64,000 nt of DNA. Origin: a bacterium. Lineage in GTDB: Bacteria > Zhuqueibacterota > QNDG01 > DSAB01. The DNA is taken from positions 62,001 to 126,000 of the forward strand of contig JAFGDT010000018.1 in NCBI GenBank assembly GCA_016931965.1, in the 5' to 3' direction. The translations under genes were made by a program, and so were the position numbers. Position 1 is the first letter of the stretch. Every line of letters starts with the position of its first letter. Below the pieces are notes generated by a model. The model searched no databases, was not told the origin of the DNA, and saw nothing but the letters and a program-made list of their open reading frames with translations. Below, one piece after another: positions 24,137 to 33,908 of this stretch.

Positions 24137-25498
24137 ATGAAAAAAGTTCGTTCCAAATATGTCTGTCAGTCGTGTGGCTATGAGTCTTTGAAATGGATGG
24201 GGAAGTGTTCCGAGTGTGGAAGCTGGAATAGTTTTATCGAAGAGGTTGTTGAGTCACAGAAGGAAAAGCGAAAAAATGCAGTGGTTATCAAAAATCGCCC
24301 TCTTTCCATTACAAAAGTGAGTCAAGTCTCTGAAAAGAGACTGATTACAGGAATAGAGGAATTTGATCGCGTTGTGGGTGGTGGTATTGTCTTGGGTTCG
24401 GTGAATTTATTGGGAGGCGCACCCGGAATCGGTAAATCGACCCTTTTGTTGCAGGCGTGTGCTCATCTGGCAAATCAAGGTAAAAAAGTGCTCTATGTAT
24501 CGGGAGAAGAGTCTCTCAGTCAAATCAAAATGCGGGCAGATCGATTGTCCATCCATTCTGATCATTTTTTTCTTTTGGCTGAGACAGATGCCGATACCAT
24601 TGTCGCCGTATTGAAAGCAGAAAAACCCGACATGGCGGTGATTGATTCCATTCAAACGGTATTCACATCCGATTTGGAAAGTCTGCCGGGTAATGTCAGT
24701 CAGGTCCGATTTTGTGGACATGCGATTACCGTGACCGCCAAGGAAGAACATATACCCCTCTTTTTAATTGGTCACGTCACAAAAGACGGCAGCATTGCGG
24801 GTCCGCGGGTTCTTGAACACCTCGTTGATGGTCTGCTTCTCTTTGAAGGGGATGGGCAATATGATTACAGGATACTGCGCGCTGTGAAGAATCGATTTGG
24901 GTCGACCAATGAGATCGGACTGTTTGAAATGTCCGACCGAGGTATGGTTGGGGTGAATCAGCCATCCGAGTTTCTCCTTGCCCAACGACGCCCCGATATT
25001 TCGGGGACTGTGGTCACCGTCCACCTGGAAGGCACACGGTCTTTTCTGGTTGAGGTTCAGGCCCTGGTCACACCGACACGGTACGGCATCCCTCAGCGTA
25101 CCACAACCGGTATTGATTCTCGAAGACTGGCGATACTGTTGGCTGTGCTCGAAAAACGGCTGGGTTTGCCATTTGGAAATCAGGATGTTTTCGTCAATGC
25201 TGCGGGAGGCCTCCGTTTGACAGAACCTGGAGTGGATCTTGCTGTGGCACTCGCACTCATTTCCAGCTTGAAAGAAAAACCGATCGATGCCAAAATCGCC
25301 GTCGTCGGCGAAATCGGGTTGGGGAGTGAAATTCGCACTGTTTCACAGATAGAAAAAAGAATTTCAGAGGCGGAACGCTTGGGCTTTAAGCAATTCATCT
25401 ATCCCAAGAACAATCAGGTGAAGAAATCCCAAAGGACGGGCATCCGTTTAATGGGCATGGAGAGTTTGAATCAGGTGGTGAATTACCTCTTCAAATAA
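24137..25498 (+). CDS. radA: DNA repair protein RadA/Sms
   Basis: This 453-residue protein processes recombination intermediates as a RecA-like branch-migration helicase. It has an N-terminal C4 zinc finger (YVCQSCGYESLKWMGKCSECGSW), Walker A GAPGIGKSTLLLQ (about residue 95), the RadA-specific KNRFGSTNEIG motif, and a C-terminal Lon-like domain. The ATG at 24137 gives the usual short N-terminus before the zinc finger; an in-frame TTG at 24125 is an alternative. tgt follows after 34 bases. Confidence 0.95.
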   Translation: MKKVRSKYVCQSCGYESLKWMGKCSECGSWNSFIEEVVESQKEKRKNAVVIKNRPLSITKVSQVSEKRLITGIEEFDRVVGGGIVLGSVNLLGGAPGIGKSTLLLQACAHLANQGKKVLYVSGEESLSQIKMRADRLSIHSDHFFLLAETDADTIVAVLKAEKPDMAVIDSIQTVFTSDLESLPGNVSQVRFCGHAITVTAKEEHIPLFLIGHVTKDGSIAGPRVLEHLVDGLLLFEGDGQYDYRILRAVKNRFGSTNEIGLFEMSDRGMVGVNQPSEFLLAQRRPDISGTVVTVHLEGTRSFLVEVQALVTPTRYGIPQRTTTGIDSRRLAILLAVLEKRLGLPFGNQDVFVNAAGGLRLTEPGVDLAVALALISSLKEKPIDAKIAVVGEIGLGSEIRTVSQIEKRISEAERLGFKQFIYPKNNQVKKSQRTGIRLMGMESLNQVVNYLFK

Positions 25499-25526
25499 AC
25501 GAGAGGTATTTGTTCTTTGTCAATAG

Positions 25527-26669
<1,143 letters not shown>

Positions 26670-26698
26670 TGTTTAAATCTTAAAGGAAGGAGGAGAAT

Positions 26699-27028
26699 GT
26701 GTATCATTTACTATTTGCCATGGGAACCTCTGGAAGTGGGAGCAGTTCTGGAAGCAGTTCGATGTTAGGTTTTCTGCCTTTAATCCTTATTGTTGTTGTC
26801 ATGTATTTTTTAATGATCAGACCACAGGCCAAAAAGCAGAAAGATCACCGTGCGATGCTGGAAAAACTTGAAAAGGGAGACCGTGTTTTAACTTCTGGCG
26901 GTATTGTCGGCACCATTGCGGGGATTAAAGAGAATGAAGGTCTTCTCATTGTCAAGATTGCAGAGAATGTGAAAATCGAGCTTTCCAAGAATTCGGTAGC
27001 CCAGCTTCTAAAGAAAAAATCAGAGTAG
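26699..27028 (+). CDS. yajC: Preprotein translocase subunit YajC
   Basis: This 109-residue protein has one membrane segment (LPLILIVVVMYFLMIRPQAK) followed by a basic cytoplasmic part with KGDRVLTSGGIVGTIAGI, the YajC signature. It associates with SecDF-type translocase. A GTG start at 26699 fits an excellent AAGGAGG five bases upstream; the ATG at 26697 is out of frame. The N-terminus is unusually rich in Gly and Ser before the helix. secD does not follow; fmt does. Confidence 0.92.
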   Translation: MYHLLFAMGTSGSGSSSGSSSMLGFLPLILIVVVMYFLMIRPQAKKQKDHRAMLEKLEKGDRVLTSGGIVGTIAGIKENEGLLIVKIAENVKIELSKNSVAQLLKKKSE

Positions 27029-27037
27029 ATCTCTGTC

Positions 27038-27967
27038 ATGCGTATCGTATTTATGGGTACACCTGATTTTGCTGTGCCCAGTCTAAAAAAATTGGTGGAA
27101 AGCACCCACGATGTTGTGGGTGTTGTGACGCAGCCAGATCGGCCGAAAGGAAGAGGACTGCATCTGGCCGCTTCTCCGATAAAAAGAGAGGCCCAACAAT
27201 TGGGACTCCGTGTCATACAGCCTGCGGATTTGAAAGACGTTCAGCTCCATAAAGATTTAAAGGCATGGAAAGCAGACTGTTTTGTCGTTGTGGGATTTCG
27301 GGTTCTTCCGCCAGAGATTTATGAGATACCGCCGAAAGGAACGATTAACCTGCACGCTTCACTCCTGCCTAAATATCGGGGTGCGGCCCCCATTCAGTGG
27401 GCATTGATTCGCGGGGAACAAATGACGGGGGTAAGCACATTCTTTATTGTGAGACAGGTCGATACCGGTGATCTCATACTCCAGGAAGGTGTGGTGATCG
27501 AGAAGGAAGAGACTGCCGGAGAGTTACACGATCACTTGGCCAAGGTAGGGGCCAATCTGTTGCTGCGCACGGTGGATTTGATCGAATCGGGTCGCGTGAA
27601 GCGCATTCCACAAGTTGGTGAGAGAACGCTGGCTCCCAAGATTCTTCCCGAGCATTGTGAAATAGATTGGCACCAGTCTGCCAGAAATATTGTTAATTTG
27701 GTCAGGGGACTTTCTCCGGTGCCGGGTGCCTATACATTTTGGAAGGGAAAGCGGATGAAGATCTATCGTGCGTCCATTTTGGAAGAATCAACAGCAGAAA
27801 AGGTGCAGCCGGGAAGGGTGATCAACGTATCTGAAGATGGCATTACTGTTCAGACAGGTGATGGGGCTGTTTTTATACGCGAACTGCAGGTTGAAGGGAA
27901 AAGAAGGATGGTTATCAGCGATTTTCTCCGGGGACAACGGTTGTTAGAGGATATGGTTTTGGGGTAA
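27038..27967 (+). CDS. fmt: Methionyl-tRNA formyltransferase
   Basis: This 309-residue enzyme formylates initiator Met-tRNA. It begins MRIVFMGTPDFAVPSL and has the formyl-THF catalytic region HASLLPKYRGAAPIQWALIRGE, containing the conserved Asn/His/Asp set with DTGDLILQ, then a C-terminal OB-like domain (about 205-309). The gene is nine bases after yajC. The usual partner def (peptide deformylase) is not adjacent. Confidence 0.95.
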   Translation: MRIVFMGTPDFAVPSLKKLVESTHDVVGVVTQPDRPKGRGLHLAASPIKREAQQLGLRVIQPADLKDVQLHKDLKAWKADCFVVVGFRVLPPEIYEIPPKGTINLHASLLPKYRGAAPIQWALIRGEQMTGVSTFFIVRQVDTGDLILQEGVVIEKEETAGELHDHLAKVGANLLLRTVDLIESGRVKRIPQVGERTLAPKILPEHCEIDWHQSARNIVNLVRGLSPVPGAYTFWKGKRMKIYRASILEESTAEKVQPGRVINVSEDGITVQTGDGAVFIRELQVEGKRRMVISDFLRGQRLLEDMVLG

Positions 27968-28079
27968 AATTGAGATCCTCATAGATTGCCTGTGTGCAAA
28001 TCTCAACATTTATTCTTAGGGATCCGATATAAAGTAGATTGACGCATGAATGAAATCGTATAAAATAAGGAGAGATGCG

Positions 28080-29213
28080 ATGAAAAATTTTAAAATATAT
28101 TTTTATTTGAATGTTATCAAACCCATCTGGATGATCGTAGGCTTAACCTTCTTGTTTAACTGTTCCCAAGCGGTTTTCAACAGTCCACAGATAACTGAAT
28201 ATTATCCCCAAAATATCATTCTTTTTATTGGCGACGGAATGGGTGTATCTCAGGTGACAGCTTTAAAAACTGTTGAAGGTGTCATTGCCCTTGAAAAATT
28301 TAAACAGCTTGGATTGATTACCACATGGGCGGACACGAATTATATTACCGATTCAGCTGCAGCAGGAACAGCGCTTGCAACCGGTTACAAAACAAGAAAT
28401 CGTGCCATTTCGGTTTCTCTGTCTAATGAGCCATTGAAAACGGTTTTGGAGTATGCGGAAGAAAGAGGGAAATGGACCGGTTTGATTACAACCAAAAGTA
28501 TTACCGATGCAACGCCTGCCAGTTTCGCCGCTCATGTGGATAACAGGAACAACCAGATTGAGATTGCCGAACAGCTTGTTCAAAGTGGTGTGGAAGTGGC
28601 CATCGGTGGTGGGCTCAGTTATTTCTTATCTGCATCGCAAGAGGGAGGCAGGCGGACAGATGAAGTGGATTTGATTGCAGAGATCGAAAAGACGCATATC
28701 TTTATTCGCAATCCAGAGGAGTTGTCGGATTTGCCCGATACCCAAGGCGTTTTTGGATTGTTGGCCATGAATAATCTTCCCAAGGCCACTGAACGGAGCC
28801 TTTCACTGGGCGAAATGACAGAAAAGGCATTGCGTATTTTATCCAATAATCAAAATGGCTTTTTCTTGATGGTTGAAGGGGCACAGATTGATCCTGCAGG
28901 GCATGAAAATAATTATGAGTATCTCATAGGAGAGTTAATCGAGTTTGATAAGGCTGTTGGTGTTGGACTGGCATTTGCTGAAAGCGACAGAAATACGCTT
29001 GTCATTGTCACCGCAGACCATGAAACAGGGGGCTTTGCCATTGCGGGTGGATCGGTTAAAAAACGCATGATCGACAAACCGCTCTTTGCATCCGGAGACC
29101 ATACCGCGACCATGGTTCCTTTGTTTGCCTATGGGCCTCAAAGCGAGCTGTTTGAGGGAATCCATGATAATACATTTGTGGGAAAAGCAATGATTGAATT
29201 GATCAATCGATAG
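28080..29213 (+). CDS. phoA: Alkaline phosphatase (PhoA family), predicted lipoprotein
   Basis: From the ATG at 28080 (AAGGAGAG five bases upstream; an in-frame ATG at 28050 lacks one) the product is 377 residues. The signal ends in TFLFNCSQ, so Cys28 is probably lipidated. The metal and phosphate site residues are seen in FIGDGMGVSQ (Asp52), YITDSAAAGTALATGYKT (nucleophile Ser92), GAQIDPAGHENN, TADHETGGFAI and SGDHTATMVPLFAYGP. It would release phosphate from organic esters in the periplasm or at the cell surface. I see no Pho-box-like repeat upstream. Confidence 0.92.
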   Translation: MKNFKIYFYLNVIKPIWMIVGLTFLFNCSQAVFNSPQITEYYPQNIILFIGDGMGVSQVTALKTVEGVIALEKFKQLGLITTWADTNYITDSAAAGTALATGYKTRNRAISVSLSNEPLKTVLEYAEERGKWTGLITTKSITDATPASFAAHVDNRNNQIEIAEQLVQSGVEVAIGGGLSYFLSASQEGGRRTDEVDLIAEIEKTHIFIRNPEELSDLPDTQGVFGLLAMNNLPKATERSLSLGEMTEKALRILSNNQNGFFLMVEGAQIDPAGHENNYEYLIGELIEFDKAVGVGLAFAESDRNTLVIVTADHETGGFAIAGGSVKKRMIDKPLFASGDHTATMVPLFAYGPQSELFEGIHDNTFVGKAMIELINR

Positions 29214-29245
29214 TACAATTCATTTTGCGGGTATTGGGTGTTTTG

Positions 29246-30580
29246 TTGAAACAGATTGATGCACGCCATTTGGCTGTCAACATCCTGGACAGGGTATTTC
29301 GATCGAACAGTTATGCAACCATTATGCTGGATGCCTATTTTAAAAAATACACTTATTCTCCGGAGGACCGTGCCTTGACAACAGAACTGGTCTATGGCAC
29401 CCTTCGATGGATGGGATGGCTCAACCATATGCTTCAACAGACTTATCATGGAAAATGGGTAAAGGTACCTCCAATCATACAGAGGATCCTGGAGATCGGT
29501 TTGTATCAGATTCTGTTTTTAAATAGGATTCCCGAATACGCGGCTGTTCACGAAGCGGTCAAAATGGCGAAGGAAGAGAAAGGTCCAGCCTGGGGGCGGG
29601 TGGTGAATGGTGTTCTCAGACAAATTGTTCGTCACCGTCAAGGCTTGATTCCCCCATCGATTGAGGAGGATCCCGTTCTGGCCATTTCTGTACGATGGTC
29701 TCATCCCGAATGGCTGGTCGAGCGATGGATCCAAGAGCTGGGGATTGAGAGAACCCGGTCACTTTGTCAGGCAAACAATGAAAGACCAAAAATCAGCGTA
29801 AGAATCAATCGACTTAAAACAAACCGGCTGGAGATGGTGGAGCATCTAGGCCGTGCAGGGTTTCATGCAGAAGTTTCGAATCTGTTGGATGAATTCATCA
29901 CAGTGGATCATGGTGGAGGGCTTACAACACTGCCTTCATTTTCTCAGGGATTTTTTTCGATCCAGGATGTGAGTGGTGGGCTTGTGGGACGGTTGATGGA
30001 TCCACAACCAGGAGAGACCATCATTGATCTGGCTGCTGCACCTGGTGGAAAAACGACCCATATGGCCGAATTGGGTGATGACCGGTTGGTTATTATCGCA
30101 GTAGATCGATATATCACCCGAATCTGGAAAATTCAAAAAAATCAAAAAAGATTGAATCTAAAAGGGATTTTCCCTATCTTGGGTAATGGATGCCAGATTG
30201 GGTTGAAACAGGCGGATAAGGTATTGGTGGATGCTCCTTGTTCGGGATTGGGCGTGATCCGAAGGCGGGGAGAAATCAAATTGCGATTTACACCCGACAA
30301 AATACCCGGTCTTGTGCATCTCCAGAAATCGCTTTTGTCCGCTGGTGCCCATTTCGTCAAACGCGGTGGTATTCTGGTTTATTCGACCTGTACTGTACTG
30401 CCTGAAGAGAACGATTGTATTGTCAACGATTTTTTAAAAAGCCATCCCCGTTTTCAGGTCGAAGATGGCCGTCCATTTGTCCATTCAACTGTCGTTTCGG
30501 ACAGAGGATTTGTTGAAACATGGACCGACTACCATGGGATAGACGGTTCTTTTGCTGTGAGATTTAAAAAGATAGCATGA
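29246..30580 (+). CDS. rsmB: 16S rRNA (cytosine-967-C5)-methyltransferase RsmB
   Basis: This protein of about 444 residues has an N-terminal NusB-like RNA-binding domain (about 1-135) and a SAM-dependent RsmB/NOP2 methyltransferase domain. The SAM site is DLAAAPGGKTTHMAEL, and the two catalytic cysteines are in VDAPCSGLGVIRRRGE and VYSTCTVLPEEND. Four in-frame TTG codons (29225, 29234, 29243, 29246) could start it; 29246 gives the family-like MKQIDARHLAVNILD and has GGGTG five bases upstream, but this is not certain. A PASTA gene follows after seven bases. Confidence 0.92.
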   Translation: MKQIDARHLAVNILDRVFRSNSYATIMLDAYFKKYTYSPEDRALTTELVYGTLRWMGWLNHMLQQTYHGKWVKVPPIIQRILEIGLYQILFLNRIPEYAAVHEAVKMAKEEKGPAWGRVVNGVLRQIVRHRQGLIPPSIEEDPVLAISVRWSHPEWLVERWIQELGIERTRSLCQANNERPKISVRINRLKTNRLEMVEHLGRAGFHAEVSNLLDEFITVDHGGGLTTLPSFSQGFFSIQDVSGGLVGRLMDPQPGETIIDLAAAPGGKTTHMAELGDDRLVIIAVDRYITRIWKIQKNQKRLNLKGIFPILGNGCQIGLKQADKVLVDAPCSGLGVIRRRGEIKLRFTPDKIPGLVHLQKSLLSAGAHFVKRGGILVYSTCTVLPEENDCIVNDFLKSHPRFQVEDGRPFVHSTVVSDRGFVETWTDYHGIDGSFAVRFKKIA

Positions 30581-30587
30581 GGTATTG

Positions 30588-31349
30588 ATGAAGCTCCTTC
30601 ATTATATCAAACAACATCCGAAAGAAATTTTTTTGGGTATCGGATCTTCCATTTTATTGTTGATTCTCTTTGTTTTCGTCATGAACCATATTGTCATGCC
30701 ACTCTATACGCATCATGGAAGAGAAATTGAGGTGCCGGATGTCGAATATTTATCCTTTTACGAGGCTGAAGAAATCCTCGAAGATACCGGATTCAAAATC
30801 ATCATTGAAGGAAAGAAGTTTGATGCGACTTTTCCGGAGAGTACGATTATTTTCCAAAACCCGAGGCCCTTTTCTCACGTAAAAAAGGGGAGACGCATCT
30901 ATCTCACATTGAGTGCCGGGGAAAGGCTGGTTCAAGTTCCCCGTTTGATCGGTATGGCCGAGCGGGATGCCATATTCAAGCTTGAAGAGGTGGGATTGCA
31001 GGTGGGCCAAATTTTCTATGAATATGATAATTATCGGTTAAACGGTGTTGTATGCAATCAGGGTTTTCCAGAAGGCACTGAGGTAAGCGAACAGGAGTTT
31101 GTCGATATTACAGTGAGTCTCGGGAGATTGCCTACCCGTTTTTTTGTGCCCGATGTCGTGGATAAAGACGTGGAAATAGCCAAGAGCATGATTTTGCAGG
31201 CAGGTTTAACCGTAGGGACCATCACCTATGAGGTCAGGAGACAAAAATTACCGGATACGGTTATCCATCAGTCTATACCCGCCGGGGAGGAGGTCAACCG
31301 GGGACAATCCATTGATCTTGTTGTCAGTCAACTGGAGGAGTTGCTTTGA
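30588..31349 (+). CDS. PASTA-domain membrane protein
   Basis: This 253-residue protein has one N-terminal membrane anchor (about residues 15-38) and three extracytoplasmic PASTA repeats, starting near EVPDVEYLSFYEAEEIL, QVPRLIGMAERDAIFKL and FVPDVVDKDVEIAKSMI. Each ends with a KGRRIYLTLS-like strand. PASTA domains bind peptidoglycan fragments in kinases and penicillin-binding proteins; here there is no kinase or transpeptidase domain. Free-standing PASTA proteins between rsmB and rpe are common in FCB genomes as I recall. The ATG at 30588 is preferred to the in-frame TTG at 30585. Its stop overlaps the rpe start. Confidence 0.88.
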   Translation: MKLLHYIKQHPKEIFLGIGSSILLLILFVFVMNHIVMPLYTHHGREIEVPDVEYLSFYEAEEILEDTGFKIIIEGKKFDATFPESTIIFQNPRPFSHVKKGRRIYLTLSAGERLVQVPRLIGMAERDAIFKLEEVGLQVGQIFYEYDNYRLNGVVCNQGFPEGTEVSEQEFVDITVSLGRLPTRFFVPDVVDKDVEIAKSMILQAGLTVGTITYEVRRQKLPDTVIHQSIPAGEEVNRGQSIDLVVSQLEELL

Positions 31350-32026
31350 ATCGCATAGAGATCAGACCCTCTATTCTCTCGTCCGATTTCTCCAGGCTTG
31401 CCGAAGAGATTCAGTTGGTTGAGAAAGCTGGTGCCGATGGTATCCATCTGGATATTATGGACGGCCATTTTGTTCCCAATATCTCATTCGGCCCCAGTCT
31501 TGTCCATTCCATTCGAAAGGTAACCCAACTCCCTTTTTGGGCTCATCTGATGATCGAAAAACCCGGAGACTATGTCGAAGCGTTTCGGGATGCTGGTGTG
31601 AATGGCATTACGATTCACTGTGAAATCGATGAAGATTGGGTGGAACTGGCGGATCGTATACGCGGATTGGGAATGGGTGTCGGTATCACGCTCAATCCAG
31701 AGACCCCCCTGCGAAAGATCGAGCCTGTTTTGGATCGGTTTGAACGTGTTCTGGTCATGACCGTTCATCCGGGATTTGGCGGACAGGCGTTTATGGGTGA
31801 AGTCCTCGAGAAAATCCGAGCATTAAGCCGAATGGCGTTTTCTCTACCCCATCTGCCGATTGTCGAAGTTGATGGCGGCATAGATGAAGTCACAACGCCG
31901 CTTGTGGTTGAAGCCGGTGCAACCTGTTTGATTGTGGGCGCTGCTATTTATCAGGCTCCGGATCCTGTTTTGGCTTTTCAAAAAATTAAAGTTGCCGCAG
32001 AGCAGGCTCTGCAAAAACAGCAATGA
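31346..32026 (+). CDS. rpe: Ribulose-phosphate 3-epimerase
   Basis: This 226-residue TIM-barrel enzyme interconverts ribulose 5-phosphate and xylulose 5-phosphate in the pentose phosphate pathway. Its metal and active-site motifs are SILSSDF, HLDIMDGHFVPNISFG, MTVHPGFGGQAF and VDGGID. The TTG start overlaps the PASTA gene stop by four bases (TTGA) and has GGAGGAG upstream. It is followed after nine bases by the kinase-like gene. Confidence 0.95.
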   Translation: MNRIEIRPSILSSDFSRLAEEIQLVEKAGADGIHLDIMDGHFVPNISFGPSLVHSIRKVTQLPFWAHLMIEKPGDYVEAFRDAGVNGITIHCEIDEDWVELADRIRGLGMGVGITLNPETPLRKIEPVLDRFERVLVMTVHPGFGGQAFMGEVLEKIRALSRMAFSLPHLPIVEVDGGIDEVTTPLVVEAGATCLIVGAAIYQAPDPVLAFQKIKVAAEQALQKQQ

Positions 32027-32035
32027 ATTGAATCG

Positions 32036-32617
32036 ATGGATGTTTGGAATGAAATTCTCCGAAAAGGCATTCACTTGGGTATGCTTATCATTCCTGTTGG
32101 ATACTATTTTTTCCCCAAGATCACCATGCTCGTTATCCTTGGCGTGATGATTTTGCTGGCATTAGGTGTCGAAATCGTTCGATTTCGATGGCCATTGTTT
32201 TCGAAGCATTTCAATAAGCTTATTGGCCGTTTACTGAGACCGTCCGAAAAGTCCGGTCTGACAGGGGCAACCTACCTTTTTATCGGATCATTTTTCACGA
32301 TTTTTCTGTTTGAAAAAACGATTGCCTTGATTGCCCTTCTCTTTTTGATTATTTCAGATGCTTTGGCGGCCCTGGTCGGTAAACTTTTGGGCAAACGGTT
32401 GCTGTATAAAGACAAGACCATCGAAGGAAGCATTATGTTTTTATCAACAGCATTGTGTATTGTTTTCTTTTTACCTACGCATCCGTTGGTCATTGGCTTA
32501 ATCGGTGTCTGTGCTGCTTTTGTTATTGATGTTTTTGTGGTAAAAATGAATGATAATTTCTTCATACCCGTAGGATCGGGTCTTGTTATGCAAATATTGG
32601 CAACGGTTTTAAATTAA
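32036..32617 (+). CDS. Diacylglycerol/polyprenol kinase-like membrane protein
   Basis: This 193-residue protein has about six membrane segments. It begins with RKGIHLG, as in dolichol kinase and phytol kinase relatives, and has the CTP-binding region SDALAALVGKLLGKRLLYKDKTIEGS shared by the SEC59/VTE5/CdsA-like group. It is likely to phosphorylate a lipid alcohol such as undecaprenol or diacylglycerol, probably with CTP. The substrate cannot be told from sequence. The gene lies between rpe and proC in a tightly packed operon. Confidence 0.8.
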   Translation: MDVWNEILRKGIHLGMLIIPVGYYFFPKITMLVILGVMILLALGVEIVRFRWPLFSKHFNKLIGRLLRPSEKSGLTGATYLFIGSFFTIFLFEKTIALIALLFLIISDALAALVGKLLGKRLLYKDKTIEGSIMFLSTALCIVFFLPTHPLVIGLIGVCAAFVIDVFVVKMNDNFFIPVGSGLVMQILATVLN

Positions 32618-32629
32618 GGAGTGTTACGA

Positions 32630-33442
32630 TTGAAAAAAAAGCACATAGCGATTCTTGGTGCGGGGAATATCGGTATTGCCATTGCTGAAGGGTTGTATCA
32701 ATCGAAGCAGTTTCAGATGAACTGCATTACCTTGACGAGAAGAAAGGTTCATCTGCTTGATGACCTGGCAAAAAAGGGATTCAAAGTTCAGAAAGACAAT
32801 ATTGAGGCTGTTAGAAACTCGGAGGTGATTATCATTGCTGTTGAACCGCAGCAGCTTGACGATCTTCTCATGGAAATTCAGTCTGAACTGTCCATTCAGA
32901 AACATGTGGTCATATCGCTCGTTTCAGGCGTCAAGATCGATCAAATTCACAATATGATCGGCCAGCCGGTTCCCATCGTCCGGGCGATGCCCAATACGGC
33001 CATTGCCATCGGTGAATCCATGACCTGTCTGGTATCGGAATCTTCCAATGAAAAAGCGCTGCAGACGGCGATCATGATATTTAAGGCGGTCGGGAAAACG
33101 TTGGTTATCGATGAAGAACAGATGATTGCCGCTACTGCGCTTGGGGCTTGTGGGGTTGCATTTTTTTTGCGCGCCATTCGAGCCGCTTCACAGGGAGGCA
33201 TTGAAATTGGATTTCATTATCATGAAGCTCTGATGATCGCCGCCCAGACTGCAAAAGGTGCCGCCTCGTTGCTTCTGGATATTGAGAATCATCCTGAGCA
33301 TGAAATCGACAAGGTCACGACACCGCGTGGATGTACCATTTCCGGGTTGAACCAGATGGAGCATGAAGGATTCAGTTCAGCACTCATTAAGGGGATCACC
33401 ACATCCGCAGAGAAGGCCTCAAAATTGTATATTCAAAAATGA
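32630..33442 (+). CDS. proC: Pyrroline-5-carboxylate reductase
   Basis: This 270-residue enzyme makes the last step of proline synthesis, reducing pyrroline-5-carboxylate with NAD(P)H. A Rossmann motif HIAILGAGNIGIAIAEGL opens the protein. VRAMPNTAIAIGESMT and the C-terminal signature TPRGCTISGLNQMEHEGFSSAL are typical of ProC. TTG at 32630 is taken as start because AAGGAG (32616-32621) is eight bases before it and overlaps the other candidate, GTG at 32621. Confidence 0.93.
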   Translation: MKKKHIAILGAGNIGIAIAEGLYQSKQFQMNCITLTRRKVHLLDDLAKKGFKVQKDNIEAVRNSEVIIIAVEPQQLDDLLMEIQSELSIQKHVVISLVSGVKIDQIHNMIGQPVPIVRAMPNTAIAIGESMTCLVSESSNEKALQTAIMIFKAVGKTLVIDEEQMIAATALGACGVAFFLRAIRAASQGGIEIGFHYHEALMIAAQTAKGAASLLLDIENHPEHEIDKVTTPRGCTISGLNQMEHEGFSSALIKGITTSAEKASKLYIQK

Positions 33443-33458
33443 GGGAGTCACTGATTCT

Positions 33459-33908
33459 ATGGCTTTTCAATTTACAAAAAAGGATTTTGATCAAATAGCA
33501 GCGGTGCTGGGTCAACCATTCAAAAAAAACAAACAGTGCCATCGTCTTGTTCTTGAGAATCGACAAGAAAATCGAAAACTGTCCCTGGAGATTTATTCAG
33601 ATATCCCCATTGGCAGGGAACGCGGCAATCTGATTTCTGTCTACACGCGCTCAACCCATTTACAGCTGCATTTCTGTTCCGGATATGTTGTCAGCAAAAT
33701 GTTGGGCGAAGCGACATTTGTCGGAGAATATGGGGGAAGACTTTCAGGATTGATCATCGAAAAAGGCGCTGCCTGTTCTCTTTATGCGAATGTCAATTCG
33801 AATTTATTGTCGGGGGATTTTACACAACTGGGGCCAGAGGTCATGCTTTCTGGTATATCACTTTCGCTGGTTGAACACATCTTACCCGAAAAACAGTCAA
33901 AAGAATGA
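33459..33908 (+). CDS. Hypothetical cytoplasmic protein, 149 residues
   Basis: I do not recognise a family. From the ATG at 33459 (GAGGGAG upstream) the product has no signal peptide or membrane helix. It is a mix of beta strands and short helices (KLSLEIYSDIP, NLISVYTRSTHLQLHFCSGYVV, GEYGGRLSGLIIEKGAACSLYANVN) with two cysteines. It lies 16 bases after proC, and its TGA overlaps the ATG of the QueG-like gene (ATGA), so it is a genuine coding gene in the operon. The open frame extends back into proC to 33363, but that part is only a shadow. Confidence 0.75.
   Translation: MAFQFTKKDFDQIAAVLGQPFKKNKQCHRLVLENRQENRKLSLEIYSDIPIGRERGNLISVYTRSTHLQLHFCSGYVVSKMLGEATFVGEYGGRLSGLIIEKGAACSLYANVNSNLLSGDFTQLGPEVMLSGISLSLVEHILPEKQSKE

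Noticed and set aside
33363-33458. Upstream extension of the hypothetical gene into proC
   Set aside because: The 32 extra residues overlap the conserved C-terminus of ProC in another frame, and the ATG at 33459 has a purine-rich site upstream.
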